From an uncultured Eubacteriales bacterium (GTDB lineage: Bacteria > Bacillota > Clostridia > Oscillospirales > Oscillospiraceae), in NCBI GenBank assembly GCA_900554275.1, contig USGS01000004.1:1-59401 (forward strand): DNA of 59,401 bases, in the 5' to 3' direction. Positions 8,725-17,334 of the stretch are shown here, piece after piece; the first letter of the stretch is position 1; every line of letters starts with the position of its first letter. A program made the translations under genes and the position numbers. The notes under the pieces are model-generated. The model was not told where the DNA came from. It saw only the letters and a program-made list of their open reading frames with translations, and made no database searches.

Positions 8725-8810
8725 TGGTGCCGGTGACCGGACTCGAACCGGTACAGCATCGCTGCCGGGAGATTTTAAGTCTCCTGTGTCTACCATTCCA
8801 CCACACCGGC
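8725..8810 (-). tRNA. tRNA-Leu (anticodon UAA)
   Basis: 86 bases with an encoded CCA, a long variable arm typical of leucine tRNAs, acceptor stem GCCGGTG/CACCGGC and anticodon loop CTTAAAA (UAA). It is 17 bp upstream of tRNA-fMet and shares its promoter. Confidence 0.96.
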
Positions 8811-8826
8811 GAACCGGGCATTTATT

Positions 8827-8855
8827 AGAATACCACACCGTCCCCGCGCTGTCAA
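8827..8855 (-). promoter_or_regulatory. Promoter of the tRNA operon
   Basis: On the minus strand TTGACA (8855-8850), 17 bp spacer, TATTCT (8832-8827), 17 bp upstream of the tRNA-Leu 5' end. Confidence 0.88.
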
Positions 8856-8894
8856 CACCTTTCCGAAAAACATTTCGACAAATCGCGGCGGGTG

Positions 8895-8923
8895 TTGCGC
8901 GCCGTCCGTTTCTGCGCTATAAT
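8895..8923 (+). promoter_or_regulatory. Promoter of the serpin gene
   Basis: TTGCGC (8895-8900), 17 bp spacer, perfect TATAAT (8918-8923). The implied 5' leader to the TTG start is about 100 bases; no riboswitch-like structure was recognised in it. Confidence 0.7.
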
Positions 8924-9030
8924 TTTGCCAGCGGCATCTGCCCCGCGCCGTTTTGCCCCACCCGAGGAAACTTTTCCCGGTGCGGCTGCGTCTATATAGT
9001 TGAACGGCCCTATGAAAGGAGGACTGCCCC

Positions 9031-10269
9031 TTGAAGAAACGTATTGCGGCGCTGCTGCTGGCGCTGCTCACCGTACTGCCCCTGCTGGGCTGCGGCATCC
9101 GCGCCCAGGAGCTGACCCGGGACATCCAGCCCCAGGGACTGGATACCTCCACCGACCTGTCCGCCGGCGGCACGGCGGTGACATCCTTCGCCCTCTCCCT
9201 GCTCCAGAGCAGCGACGCGGGCCGCACCGCCCGGCTGCTCTCGCCTCTGTCGGTGCTGTACGCCCTGGGCATGACCGCCAACGGCGCGTCCGGCGAAACG
9301 CTGAAGCAGATCGAAACCGCCGCAGGCATGAGCCTCACCGAGCTGAACGACTATCTCTACACCTTCCGCATGAGCCTGCCTGCCAACAGCAAAAGCGCCA
9401 GACTGTCTTTGGCCGACTCCCTTTGGCTGCGGGACGTGTTCCGCGCGGAGGACGATTTTCTCCGCGCCTGCGTCAACTACTACGGAGCGGAGGTCTACCG
9501 CTCCGCCTTTGACGCCACCCTCCCCTCCGACGTGAACGCCTGGGTGGAAAAGCACACCGACGGCATGATCGACGCCATCCTGCCGGAGGACGCGCCCAGC
9601 GAGCTGACCATGCTGTACCTCATCAACGCCGCCGCCTTTGACGCCAAATGGGAGACGGCCTACGAAAAGGGCAGCGTCCTCAGCGGCACGTTCCATAGCG
9701 CCGACGGCGCGGAGCAGGACGCGGAATTTATGTGGGGCGAGGAGAGCATCTACCTCTCCGGCCACGGCGCGACGGGCTTTCTGAAGCCCTATGCCGGCGG
9801 GCGCTACGCCTTCGCGGCGCTGCTGCCGGACGAGGGCACGTCCCTGGCGGAGCTCCTGTCCGGGCTCAACGGCACCAAGCTCTACGACCTCATCAACCAG
9901 CACCATTACAGCAAGGTGGAGACGGCTCTGCCGAAATTCACCGGCAGCACGGAGCTGGAGCTGATCCCGGCGCTGGAGGCCATGGGCATCACCGACCTGT
10001 TCGACCTGTCCGCCGCCGACCTGCGCAGCATGGGCAGCGCCGCCAACAACAGCCTGTACGTCAGCGGCGTGCGGCACAGCACCTTCATCGAGGTGGACGA
10101 AAATGGCACGCGGGCCGCTGCCGTTACGGCGGTGGAGGCGAACACCAGAGCCGACGACCCCGGCCCGGAGCAGCAGGTGGTGCTGGACCGCCCGTTCCTC
10201 TACATGATCGTGGACACCCACGCCTGCCTGCCCATCTTCGTGGGCACGGTGACCACCCTGGCCGAATAA
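9031..10269 (+). CDS. Serpin-family protease inhibitor, lipoprotein
   Basis: A 412-residue secreted serpin. The N terminus is a lipoprotein signal (KKR, hydrophobic core, lipobox LLGC at residues 19-22), so it should be tethered outside the membrane. The serpin body follows, with the hinge of the reactive-centre loop clearly readable: E357-N-G-T-R-A-A-A-V-T-A, and the distal motif DRPFLYMI. Counting 17 residues from the conserved hinge glutamate places Arg373 at P1 and Ala374 at P1', predicting inhibition of trypsin-like proteases. The start is TTG 9031 with AAAGGAGG 8 bp upstream. Single-gene unit. Target protease is unknown; host gut proteases are a guess. Confidence 0.93.
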   Translation: MKKRIAALLLALLTVLPLLGCGIRAQELTRDIQPQGLDTSTDLSAGGTAVTSFALSLLQSSDAGRTARLLSPLSVLYALGMTANGASGETLKQIETAAGMSLTELNDYLYTFRMSLPANSKSARLSLADSLWLRDVFRAEDDFLRACVNYYGAEVYRSAFDATLPSDVNAWVEKHTDGMIDAILPEDAPSELTMLYLINAAAFDAKWETAYEKGSVLSGTFHSADGAEQDAEFMWGEESIYLSGHGATGFLKPYAGGRYAFAALLPDEGTSLAELLSGLNGTKLYDLINQHHYSKVETALPKFTGSTELELIPALEAMGITDLFDLSAADLRSMGSAANNSLYVSGVRHSTFIEVDENGTRAAAVTAVEANTRADDPGPEQQVVLDRPFLYMIVDTHACLPIFVGTVTTLAE

Positions 10270-10290
10270 AACCGATATACATGCACAGAT

Positions 10291-10323
10291 AAGGAAAAGA
10301 GCGCCGCCGGCGCTCTTTTCCTT
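10291..10323. terminator. Bidirectional terminator
   Basis: 13-bp stem (AAGGAAAAGAGCG with its complement, 10291-10303 and 10311-10323) between the convergent serpin and M23 genes; A/T-rich outer part gives a U run in both directions. Confidence 0.85.
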
Positions 10324-10330
10324 ATGCCCT

Positions 10331-11023
10331 TTATTCCTCTCCCACGTACTCGTGGGGATCGATCACCGCGCCGTCCCGGCTGACGGAGAAGTGCAGATGC
10401 GGGCCCATCTCGATCTCCGCCGCGGAGGTCGTGCCCACGCAGCCGATCACGTCCCCGGCGGCCACGGTCTGGCCCTCCTCCACCGGCACGTCCTGCTGCA
10501 AGCTGCTGTATCGCGTGGTGTAGCCGCCGTCGTGCTGGATCACCACCGTCGTGCCCATCAGCTCGTCGTCGGTGACGGACTGTACCACCCCGGCCGCCGC
10601 CGTCTTCACCGCCGCGCCCTCGGCGGCCTGCACGTCGATGCCGTCGTGGGTGCGCCAGTCCGCCATAGTGGCGTCATACAGCAGCTCCGTCATGCTGAAC
10701 ACCGTCACCGTCTCACCGCTGAGGGGCGACACCACCTGGGGCAGCAGCACCGACGGCTCGGTGATCTCCGCCTCCGCCTCCGCCTCTGCCGCCGTCTCAA
10801 TCTTCGGCTCAGGCAGCACCACCGGCGCGGGCTTTACCACCGGCGTGGTGGGGGTGTCGGGCTGCACATCCACCGCGGGCGTCTTTGGCTGCACCTCTGT
10901 GCCCCTGTCGAACAGGGTGATATACCCGATGATCCCGGCGGCCAACAAACACAGAGCGAACACGATGTAGTAGCCCCGTCCGCCGAACATGGCCTTGATC
11001 CTGCTTGGTTCCTGTCTGCTCAT
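10331..11023 (-). CDS. M23 peptidase-family protein, SpoIIQ-like
   Basis: A 230-residue protein with one N-terminal membrane segment (about residues 18-37), a Thr/Pro/Glu-rich linker, and a C-terminal LytM/M23 domain (about 125-225). The zinc motif is intact: HxxxD in THDGID and HLH in GPHLHFS. Size and order match stage II sporulation protein Q, whose clostridial forms keep the catalytic residues. The ATG at 11023 has AAAGG 7 bp upstream; the frame upstream of it is GC-rich leader. No sporulation neighbour confirms the role, so a cell-wall endopeptidase (DD-endopeptidase) role remains the alternative. Confidence 0.75.
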   Translation of the reverse strand: MSRQEPSRIKAMFGGRGYYIVFALCLLAAGIIGYITLFDRGTEVQPKTPAVDVQPDTPTTPVVKPAPVVLPEPKIETAAEAEAEAEITEPSVLLPQVVSPLSGETVTVFSMTELLYDATMADWRTHDGIDVQAAEGAAVKTAAAGVVQSVTDDELMGTTVVIQHDGGYTTRYSSLQQDVPVEEGQTVAAGDVIGCVGTTSAAEIEMGPHLHFSVSRDGAVIDPHEYVGEE

Positions 11024-11085
11024 GCTCTTGCCTTTCCTGGCGGGACAGCCCCGCCGCCGCCCTTTCCGGCAGGCGGCATACCGTA

Positions 11086-11131
11086 ATAAAAAGACCTCTG
11101 CCCGTATTGTCACCGGACAGAGGTTTTTTTA
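11086..11131. terminator. Terminator after the TrpB2 gene
   Basis: 7-bp stem ACCTCTG/CAGAGGT (11094-11100 with 11118-11124) with a 17-base loop. A-rich tract on the left and T7 on the right, so it can act for the minus-strand trpB2 transcript and in the other direction. Confidence 0.7.
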
Positions 11132-11142
11132 TTCAGATTATA

Positions 11143-12534
11143 TTACGCATTCCCCGGGAAGCCGGGAATGGTGGCGAAGCCCTTTTTCAGGTCCTCGTCG
11201 GTGGGGATGGTGTCGCCCATCGTGCCGTCGTTGTACTTGCCGTAGGCCACCATGTCGAAATATCCCGTGCCGGTCAGGCCGATGACGATGTTCTTCGCCT
11301 CGCCCTGCTCCCTGCACTTTATGGCCTCGTCGATGCCCACCCGGATGGCGTGGCTGCTCTCCGGCGCGGGCAGGATGCCCTCGCACCGGGCGAACAGCTC
11401 CGCCGCCTCGAACACCTTGGTCTGCTCCACGCTCTGCGCCTCCAGATAGCCGTCGTGGTACAGCTGGCTGACGATGCTGCTCATGCCGTGATACCGCAGA
11501 CCGCCGGCGTGGTTGGCGGACGGAATGAACCCGTTGCCCAGCGTATACATCTTGGCCATGGGACAGATCTTGCCGGTGTCGCAGAAGTCGTAGCGGAACA
11601 CGCCCCGGGTCAGGCTGGGGCAGGAGGCCGGCTCCACGGCGATGATGCGGTAATCCGCCTCGCCCCGCAGCATTTCTCCCACGAACGGGGAGATCAGACC
11701 GCCCAGGTTCGAGCCGCCGCCGGCGCAGCCGATGATGATGTCGGCCTTCACGCCGTACTTGTCCAGCGCCGCCTTTGTCTCCAGACCGATAACGGACTGG
11801 TGCAGCAGCACCTGGTTCAGCACGCTGCCCAGCACATACCGGGTGTTGGGCGTGGACGCGGCGCACTCCACGGCCTCGCTGATGGCGCAGCCCAGCGAGC
11901 CGGTGGTGTCCGGGAACTCCGCCAGGATCTTCCGGCCGATCTCCGTGGTGGCGGAGGGGGAGGGCGTCACCTCCGCGCCGTAGGTTCGCATGACCTCCCG
12001 GCGGAAGGGCTTCTGCTCATAGGAGCACTTCACCATGAACACATGGCAGTCCAGCCCCAGATAGGCGCAGGCCATGCTCAGCGCCGTGCCCCACTGGCCC
12101 GCGCCGGTCTCAGTGGTCACGCCGGTAAGCCCCTGCTCCTTGGCGTAGTACGCCTGGGCGATGGCGGAGTTCAGCTTATGGCTGCCGGAGGTGTTGTTGC
12201 CCTCGAACTTGTAGTAGATGTGGGCCGGCGTGCCCAGCTTTTCCTCCAGGCAGTAGGCCCGCACCAGGGGAGAGGGGCGGTACATCTTGTAGAAGTTCCG
12301 CACGTCCTCCGGGATGGGAACAAAGGCGGTGTCGTTGTCCAGCTCCTGCCGGGCCAGCTCCGTGCAGAACACCTGGCTCATCTCCGCCAGCGTCATGGGC
12401 TTCAGCGTGCCGGGGTTCAGCAGGGGGGCGGGCTTCGTCTTCATGTCGGCGCGCACATTGTACCAATACCGGGGCATCTCGTCCTCGGAGAGATAGATCT
12501 TGTAGGGAATGTCGCGGTTTTTCAGCTCTTTCAT
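11143..12534 (-). CDS. trpB2: Tryptophan synthase beta-chain-like enzyme (TrpB2)
   Basis: PLP enzyme of 463 residues, the longer TrpB2 type. The PLP lysine is K120 (GSHKLNSA) and the phosphate-binding loop is GCAGGGSNLGG. It would join indole or a similar acceptor to serine. No trpA or other trp gene is nearby, as usual for TrpB2, so it may salvage indole rather than work in the full pathway; this matters in an indole-rich gut. The ATG at 12534 has AAAGGAG 10 bp upstream. It lies downstream of trpS in the same direction, separated by a 208-bp gap that holds repeats, so T-box read-through from trpS is possible but not shown. Confidence 0.92.
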   Translation of the reverse strand: MKELKNRDIPYKIYLSEDEMPRYWYNVRADMKTKPAPLLNPGTLKPMTLAEMSQVFCTELARQELDNDTAFVPIPEDVRNFYKMYRPSPLVRAYCLEEKLGTPAHIYYKFEGNNTSGSHKLNSAIAQAYYAKEQGLTGVTTETGAGQWGTALSMACAYLGLDCHVFMVKCSYEQKPFRREVMRTYGAEVTPSPSATTEIGRKILAEFPDTTGSLGCAISEAVECAASTPNTRYVLGSVLNQVLLHQSVIGLETKAALDKYGVKADIIIGCAGGGSNLGGLISPFVGEMLRGEADYRIIAVEPASCPSLTRGVFRYDFCDTGKICPMAKMYTLGNGFIPSANHAGGLRYHGMSSIVSQLYHDGYLEAQSVEQTKVFEAAELFARCEGILPAPESSHAIRVGIDEAIKCREQGEAKNIVIGLTGTGYFDMVAYGKYNDGTMGDTIPTDEDLKKGFATIPGFPGNA

Positions 12535-12619
12535 GGTGCTTGTTCTCCTTTCGGTATTGGTATCGCGTTGTCGCGTTGCCTTTGTTGCATCATGGTATTC
12601 CTTTGGAACGGACGACCCA

Positions 12620-12731
12620 AAGCCTCCCTTGTGTAAAGGGAGGTGGCGCGAAGCGCCGGAGGGATTGTTCATGGCGGTTTCTTATGTTGTCATTCCGAGC
12701 CAGTGACCGATGTCACTGGCGTGGGAATCCG
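12620..12731. repeat. Interspersed stem-loop repeats between trpB2 and trpS
   Basis: Two neighbouring palindromic units. The first (12620-12669) is a hairpin CCTCCCTT/AAGGGAGG followed by a hairpin GGCGC/GCGCC and GGAGGG. The second (12689-12731) is GCCAGTGAC/GTCACTGGC flanked by ATTCC/GGAAT. The first has the same hairpin-hairpin-AGGG plan as the inverted pair at 47508-47630. These look like the short non-coding repeats scattered in clostridial gut genomes. No coding frame in the gap. Confidence 0.7.
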
Positions 12732-12742
12732 TCCCCCGTCCC

Positions 12743-13786
12743 TCACGCAAAATAATCGATCTGCATGGCGTGCTTCACCTTGGCCAGCGTCTCGGCGGCG
12801 GCGGCCTGCGCCACCTCCGTGCCCTGCCGCAGCACGTCCATCACATACCCCGGGTCCTTGGCCAGCTCCTGACGCCGCAGCCGGATAGGCTCCAGCGTCT
12901 CCTGCAATACGTTGTTCAGGAACTTCTTCACCTTCACGTCCCCCAGACCGCCCCGCTGGTAATGGGCCTTCAGCTCGTCCAGGTTGGCGTAGTCCGGCAG
13001 ATACCTGGCGAAGAACTCATCCCGGCAGAAGGCGTCCAGATACATGAACACCGGGTTGCCCTCGGTCTGCCCCGGGTCGGACACCTGCAGGTGGTTGGGG
13101 TCGGTGAACATCCCCATGACCTTGGTGCGGATGTCCTCCGGCTCGTCTGCCAGATAGATGCAGTTGCCCAGGGACTTGCTCATCTTGGCCTTGCCGTCCG
13201 TGCCGGGCAGCCGCAAACAGGCGGCGTTGTCCGGCAGCAGGGCCGCAGGCTCTACCAGCGTCTCGCCGTACAGCTCGTTGAACCGCCGCACGATCTCTCT
13301 CGCCTGCTCGATCATGGGCAGCTGATCCTCGCCCACGGGCACGGTGTCCGCCATGAACGCGGTGATGTCCGCCGTCTGGCTGACGGGGTAGGTGAGGAAG
13401 CCCATGGGGATGCTGTGGTTAAAGCCCCGCAGCTGGATCTCCGCCTTCACGGTGGGGTTGCGCTCCAGCCGGGCCAGCGTCACCAGGTTCATGTAGTAGA
13501 ACGTCAGCTCCGTCAGCTCGCACACCACGGACTGAATGAACATATGGGACTTGGCCGGGTCGATGCCGCAGGCCATATAGTCCAGCGCCACCTGTAAAAT
13601 ATTCTCCCGCACCTTGCCGGGGTTGTCGAAGTTGTCGGTCAGCGCCTGGGCGTCGGCGATCATGAAAAACAGCTTTTCGAACTTGCCGCTGTTCTGCAAT
13701 ACCACGCGGTTGCGCAGCGAGCCGACGTAATGACCTACGTGGAGGCGGCCGGTGGGACGGTCGCCGGTGAGGATGATCTTACCCAT
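12743..13786 (-). CDS. trpS: Tryptophanyl-tRNA synthetase
   Basis: Class I synthetase of 347 residues that charges tRNA-Trp in the cytoplasm. The HIGH-type motif is in RPTGRLHVGHYVG (residues 10-22) and the KMSKS motif is exact (KAKMSKSLGN). Length is normal for the short bacterial form. AAAGGA lies upstream of the ATG. A tryptophan T-box leader with a UGG specifier sits directly upstream, so expression rises when tRNA-Trp is uncharged. TrpB2 lies downstream on the same strand. Confidence 0.97.
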   Translation of the reverse strand: MGKIILTGDRPTGRLHVGHYVGSLRNRVVLQNSGKFEKLFFMIADAQALTDNFDNPGKVRENILQVALDYMACGIDPAKSHMFIQSVVCELTELTFYYMNLVTLARLERNPTVKAEIQLRGFNHSIPMGFLTYPVSQTADITAFMADTVPVGEDQLPMIEQAREIVRRFNELYGETLVEPAALLPDNAACLRLPGTDGKAKMSKSLGNCIYLADEPEDIRTKVMGMFTDPNHLQVSDPGQTEGNPVFMYLDAFCRDEFFARYLPDYANLDELKAHYQRGGLGDVKVKKFLNNVLQETLEPIRLRRQELAKDPGYVMDVLRQGTEVAQAAAAETLAKVKHAMQIDYFA

Positions 13787-13884
13787 AATGATGTTTCCTT
13801 TCTTCTTTCAAAGTCTTTCAAAGTTTTTACTTGAATTTTCCAGTCGCTTTATAAGGTTTTTTCAAAGTTATTTCCAGGTTTTTT

Positions 13885-14175
13885 CAAGCAAAATAAAAGT
13901 CTGTCCCACGGAATTTCTTCCGTGGGACAGACTGTAAATACATATCTGCGGTACCACCCACATTGGCGCAAAGCGCCCGCTCTGCACGCACCACCATGCG
14001 CTCCGCCGGGATAACGGCCGCGGCTGCCGTCGGGTATTACTGGCCCTTCCGGGTGTTCTCCCCGCCCTCGTAAGTCCATTCACCGCACATTCCGCTGCCG
14101 CGCTCCCACCGATGCGCCGCTCTCTGAAAGTTTCCTGTACGCCTACTCCTCTTACTCAACGGTTTTTGAAGTATA
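13885..14175 (-). promoter_or_regulatory. T-box leader (tRNA-Trp specific) of trpS
   Basis: On the minus strand the leader has, in order: an AGTA segment in the lower stem, an AGAGA element, a specifier-loop segment GAA-TGG-A with the Trp codon UGG at 14078-14076, the T-box core GTGGGTGGTACCGC (about 13960-13948), and a terminator hairpin of 15 bp (13918-13932 with 13899-13913, TTTC loop on the + strand) followed by TTTTATTT. Uncharged tRNA-Trp should stabilise the antiterminator. This fills the gap between the radical SAM gene and trpS. Confidence 0.95.
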
Positions 14176-14180
14176 AACGC

Positions 14181-14209
14181 ACTTTAGCACGTTTTTCTCC
14201 GCTTGTCAA
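14181..14209 (-). promoter_or_regulatory. Promoter of the trpS T-box transcript
   Basis: Minus-strand TTGACA (14209-14204), 17 bp spacer, TAAAGT (14186-14181). Confidence 0.85.
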
Positions 14210-14224
14210 GCACTTTTTTCAACT

Positions 14225-15094
14225 TTACAGCGCCCGTAAAAATTCCGGCTTCAGGTCGCGCCGCCCCGCCAGCGCCGCGGAGATCTGCCCCAAAAGGGCT
14301 TCCCGGTCACCGTTCAGCGTGCCCTTCAGCGTCAGATAGTTGCTGGCGTGGTTGGCCCGGAACACCGTGCCCTCGCTATCCACCTGCTGTAAAAACAGCT
14401 CCGTCTCCTTCAATACCTCCAGCGGACTGAGCAGCGTAAATTCGCCGTTTCTGACCCAGCCCTCAAGCGGCGTTCCGGGTTCTACCATCAGCGTCAGCAA
14501 TCCCAAATACTCCGGCTTCATCTCGCTCACCGCCCGCGCCGTATCCATGGCGTGCTGCCGCCAAAGCTCCACGCTGCCAAGGCCCGAGATGGCCGTCACC
14601 GACAGGGCAAAGCCGCACCGACGGGCTTTCTGCCCTGCCGCCACGATGGCCGCGGCGTCATGGCCCTTCTGCATCCGCGTCAGCACCGCGTCGCACCCGG
14701 ACTCCAGTCCCATGTAGACCATCTGCAATCCCCGCGCCCGCAGCATTCGCAGCTCGTCCTCGCTCTTCACCTGCAGACTGGCGGGGGAGGCGTAGCAGCT
14801 CACCCGCTCGCACTCCGGAAACAGCCCGTAGATCAGCCCCAGGATCTCGATCAGATCGGCGGTCTTTCGCATCAGCGCGTCGCCGTCGGCCAAAAACACC
14901 CGCTCCACCCGCTTATACACCCGGCGGGCCAGCTCGAAGTCCTCCCGGATCTCCGCCATAGGCCGCATGGCAAAGTGCTTGTCGTCGTACATATCGCAGA
15001 AGGCGCAGCGGTTGTGGCTGCACCCGTAGGTCACCTGCACGATGAGACTGTACGCCTCGGAGGGCGGACGGTATACCTTTCCCTTGTATCGCAT
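14225..15094 (-). CDS. Radical SAM protein of unknown function
   Basis: A 289-residue radical SAM enzyme. The cluster motif is CSHNRCAFCDMY (CxxxxCxxC with the CxFCDMY ending) near residue 24, followed by a typical barrel with EDFELARR, a GLESG motif (YMGLESG, about 141) and a late EPGTPL. The sequence resembles the B12-independent Elp3/MiaB-NifB-like radical SAM proteins annotated only as family members; the substrate cannot be deduced. The ATG at 15094 is chosen because AAGGAG lies 9 bp upstream; the ATG two codons earlier is too close. Single-gene unit, next to the SSB-like gene transcribed away from it. Confidence 0.85.
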   Translation of the reverse strand: MRYKGKVYRPPSEAYSLIVQVTYGCSHNRCAFCDMYDDKHFAMRPMAEIREDFELARRVYKRVERVFLADGDALMRKTADLIEILGLIYGLFPECERVSCYASPASLQVKSEDELRMLRARGLQMVYMGLESGCDAVLTRMQKGHDAAAIVAAGQKARRCGFALSVTAISGLGSVELWRQHAMDTARAVSEMKPEYLGLLTLMVEPGTPLEGWVRNGEFTLLSPLEVLKETELFLQQVDSEGTVFRANHASNYLTLKGTLNGDREALLGQISAALAGRRDLKPEFLRAL

Positions 15095-15206
15095 GGTCAT
15101 CAACTCCTTTTGCCCCATTATGCCATATCCGTGCCGGTTTGAAAAGAGCATATTCCACGATGCCGCCGCATAGGCTGTGGCAAATCAACAAACGAGGTGT
15201 GTGCGT

Positions 15207-15848
15207 ATGGAGCTGAACTATAACCGGGTGGAGCTGTGCGGCACGGCGCTGGAGGCGCCGGTGCTGTCCCATGTGAACCACGGCTGCGCCTTCTACCGCT
15301 TTCCCCTGTCCGTCCTCCGCCTGTCCGGCCAGCCGGACAAGCTGCAGATCATCGCGCCCCAGTCCCTGCTGGCATCGCTGCCGGTGTCCCCCGGCGACAC
15401 GGTGACGGTGACGGGCCAGCTGCGTTCCTTCAATAATAAGAGCGGGCAGGGCAGCCGTCTGGTCCTCTCCGTGTTCGCCCAGTCCATGACGCCCGGCGGT
15501 ACAGCGCCCCTGAACCGCATCCAGCTCTCCGGCATCCTGTGCAAGCAGCCGGTGCTGCGGCGCACGCCTCTGGGACGGGAGATCTGCGACATGATCCTGG
15601 CGGTGAACCGCCGCTATGGCCGGGCGGACTATCTGCCCTGCATCGCCTGGGGCGCGGTGGCCCAGCAAGCCGCCTGTCTCCGCACCGGCCAGCGCTTTAC
15701 CGCAGAGGGACGGGTACAGAGCCGGATCTACACCAAAAACGAAAATGGCGTGCTCACCGACCGTACCGCCTACGAGGTGTCCATCATGCGCCCGGCGGAG
15801 GTGGAAGAATTTCTCACGCTGCCAACAGCAGATACGGTAAATACATAA
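15207..15848 (+). CDS. Double OB-fold single-stranded-DNA-binding-like protein
   Basis: A 213-residue protein with two similar halves (about 1-100 and 105-205). Each begins with a strand like NRVELCGTAL / NRIQLSGILC and contains an OB-fold pattern (the second has LPCIAWGAVAQQAA and FTAEGRVQSR, close to SSB/PriB). It is not the housekeeping Ssb: it lacks the acidic DDDIPF-type tail and is longer. ATG 15207 follows GAGGTG by 7 bp. Probably binds single-stranded nucleic acid; the process served is unknown. Confidence 0.72.
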   Translation: MELNYNRVELCGTALEAPVLSHVNHGCAFYRFPLSVLRLSGQPDKLQIIAPQSLLASLPVSPGDTVTVTGQLRSFNNKSGQGSRLVLSVFAQSMTPGGTAPLNRIQLSGILCKQPVLRRTPLGREICDMILAVNRRYGRADYLPCIAWGAVAQQAACLRTGQRFTAEGRVQSRIYTKNENGVLTDRTAYEVSIMRPAEVEEFLTLPTADTVNT

Positions 15849-15868
15849 CTTCCAGCATATTCTCCCTG

Positions 15869-15898
15869 TTGCATTGACGGCGTTCCTTATGGTATCAT
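15869..15898 (+). promoter_or_regulatory. Promoter of the first MATE gene
   Basis: TTGCAT (15869-15874), 18 bp spacer, TATCAT (15893-15898), 33 bp before the start codon. Confidence 0.6.
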
Positions 15899-15931
15899 TA
15901 GGAAAATGCAGTCGAAAAAGGAGAATATACC

Positions 15932-17332
15932 ATGCGCCATTCCGTCCACGTCCACCTGCCGTTCCACACCCACCACCGCCCGGCGCGGTATGATGTGGAT
16001 ATGACCAAGGGCAATATCACCAGGCATCTGGTGAATTTTGCCCTGCCGCTGCTGCTGGGCAACCTGTTCCAGCAGCTCTACAACATGGTAGACACATGGG
16101 TGGTGGGGAACTACGTCAGCAACGAGGCCTTTTCCGCCGTGGGCACAGTCGGGCCGGTGATCAACACGCTGATCGGCTTTTTCCTGGGCCTTTCCAGCGG
16201 TGCGGGCGTGGTCATCAGCCAGTATTACGGCGCGGGCCGGGAGGAAAAGGTCCGGCAGGCCGTCCACACCGCCCTGATGCTGACGCTGGCGCTGGGCGTG
16301 GTGTTTACCGTCGCCGGCATCGCCATGACGCCCCTGATGCTTCAGCTGATGAAAACGCCGGCGGAGGTCGCCCCGGAGCAGGCGACGTATCTGAGGATAT
16401 ATTTTGCCGGTGTCATAGGACTGCTGCTCTACAACATGGGCTCGGGCATTCTCCGGGCGGTGGGCGACTCCCGGCGGCCCTTCTACTTCCTGGTGGTGTC
16501 CGCCGTGCTGAACACGGTGCTGGATCTGCTGTTCGTCATCAAGTTCCACATGGGCGTGGAGGGCGTGGCCTACGCCACCATCATCGCCCAGGCCGTGTCC
16601 GCCGTGCTGACGCTGTGGGTGCTGATGGGGGCGGAGGGCGGCATCCGGCTGGAGCTGCGCGCCCTGCGCTTCACCTGGAGCGTGCTGCGGCAGATCGTAG
16701 CGGTGGGCATCCCCGCCGCGCTGCAGATGGCCATCACCGCATTCTCCAATGTGTTCGTGCAGAGCTATATCAACTACTTCAGCACGGACTGTATGTCCGG
16801 CTGGACGGCGTACAACAAGGTGGACCAGCTGATGATCCTGCCGGTCCAGTCCATCTCCATGGCCAACACCACCTTCGTGGGGCAGAACCTGGGCGTGGGC
16901 GATACGCCCCGGGCCAAGAAGGGTGTCCGCACGTCCCTGTGGCTGTCTGTGGCCGTCACGGCGGTGCTGCTGATCCCTGTGCTGCTGTTCGCCCCGGACC
17001 TGACCGCCTTTTTCAACAGCAAGGCGGAGGTGGTGTCCTACGGTGCGCTGCTGCTGCGGCTGCTGTCCCCGTTCTATTTCTTCTTCTGCATCAATCAAAT
17101 CTACGCCGGTGCGCTCCGCGGCGCGGGCAACAGCCAGGTGCCCATGTGGATCATGCTGGGCTCGTTCGTGGTGTTCCGGCAGATATACCTCTATATTATG
17201 GCCAACTTCATCTCCAACGAGATCATCCCCATCGCCCTCAGCTATCCCGCCGGGTGGTTCGTGTGCAGCGTGGCCACACTGCTGTATTACCACCACTGCA
17301 AATTTGACAGCCATCGGCTGGTGGGGGACTGA
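15932..17332 (+). CDS. MATE-family efflux transporter
   Basis: A 466-residue membrane protein with about 12 hydrophobic segments in two halves and the MATE sequence features FALPLLLGNLFQQLYNMVD (first segment) and GAGNSQVPMW (second half). Such proteins export drugs or metabolites in exchange for Na+ or H+. The unusual histidine-rich N terminus (MRHSVHVHLPFHTHHRP) precedes the first helix. ATG 15932 has AAAGGAG 7 bp upstream. A 56-residue four-cysteine gene starts 2 bp after the stop, so the two are cotranscribed. Substrate unknown. Confidence 0.93.
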   Translation: MRHSVHVHLPFHTHHRPARYDVDMTKGNITRHLVNFALPLLLGNLFQQLYNMVDTWVVGNYVSNEAFSAVGTVGPVINTLIGFFLGLSSGAGVVISQYYGAGREEKVRQAVHTALMLTLALGVVFTVAGIAMTPLMLQLMKTPAEVAPEQATYLRIYFAGVIGLLLYNMGSGILRAVGDSRRPFYFLVVSAVLNTVLDLLFVIKFHMGVEGVAYATIIAQAVSAVLTLWVLMGAEGGIRLELRALRFTWSVLRQIVAVGIPAALQMAITAFSNVFVQSYINYFSTDCMSGWTAYNKVDQLMILPVQSISMANTTFVGQNLGVGDTPRAKKGVRTSLWLSVAVTAVLLIPVLLFAPDLTAFFNSKAEVVSYGALLLRLLSPFYFFFCINQIYAGALRGAGNSQVPMWIMLGSFVVFRQIYLYIMANFISNEIIPIALSYPAGWFVCSVATLLYYHHCKFDSHRLVGD

Positions 17333-17334
17333 GC

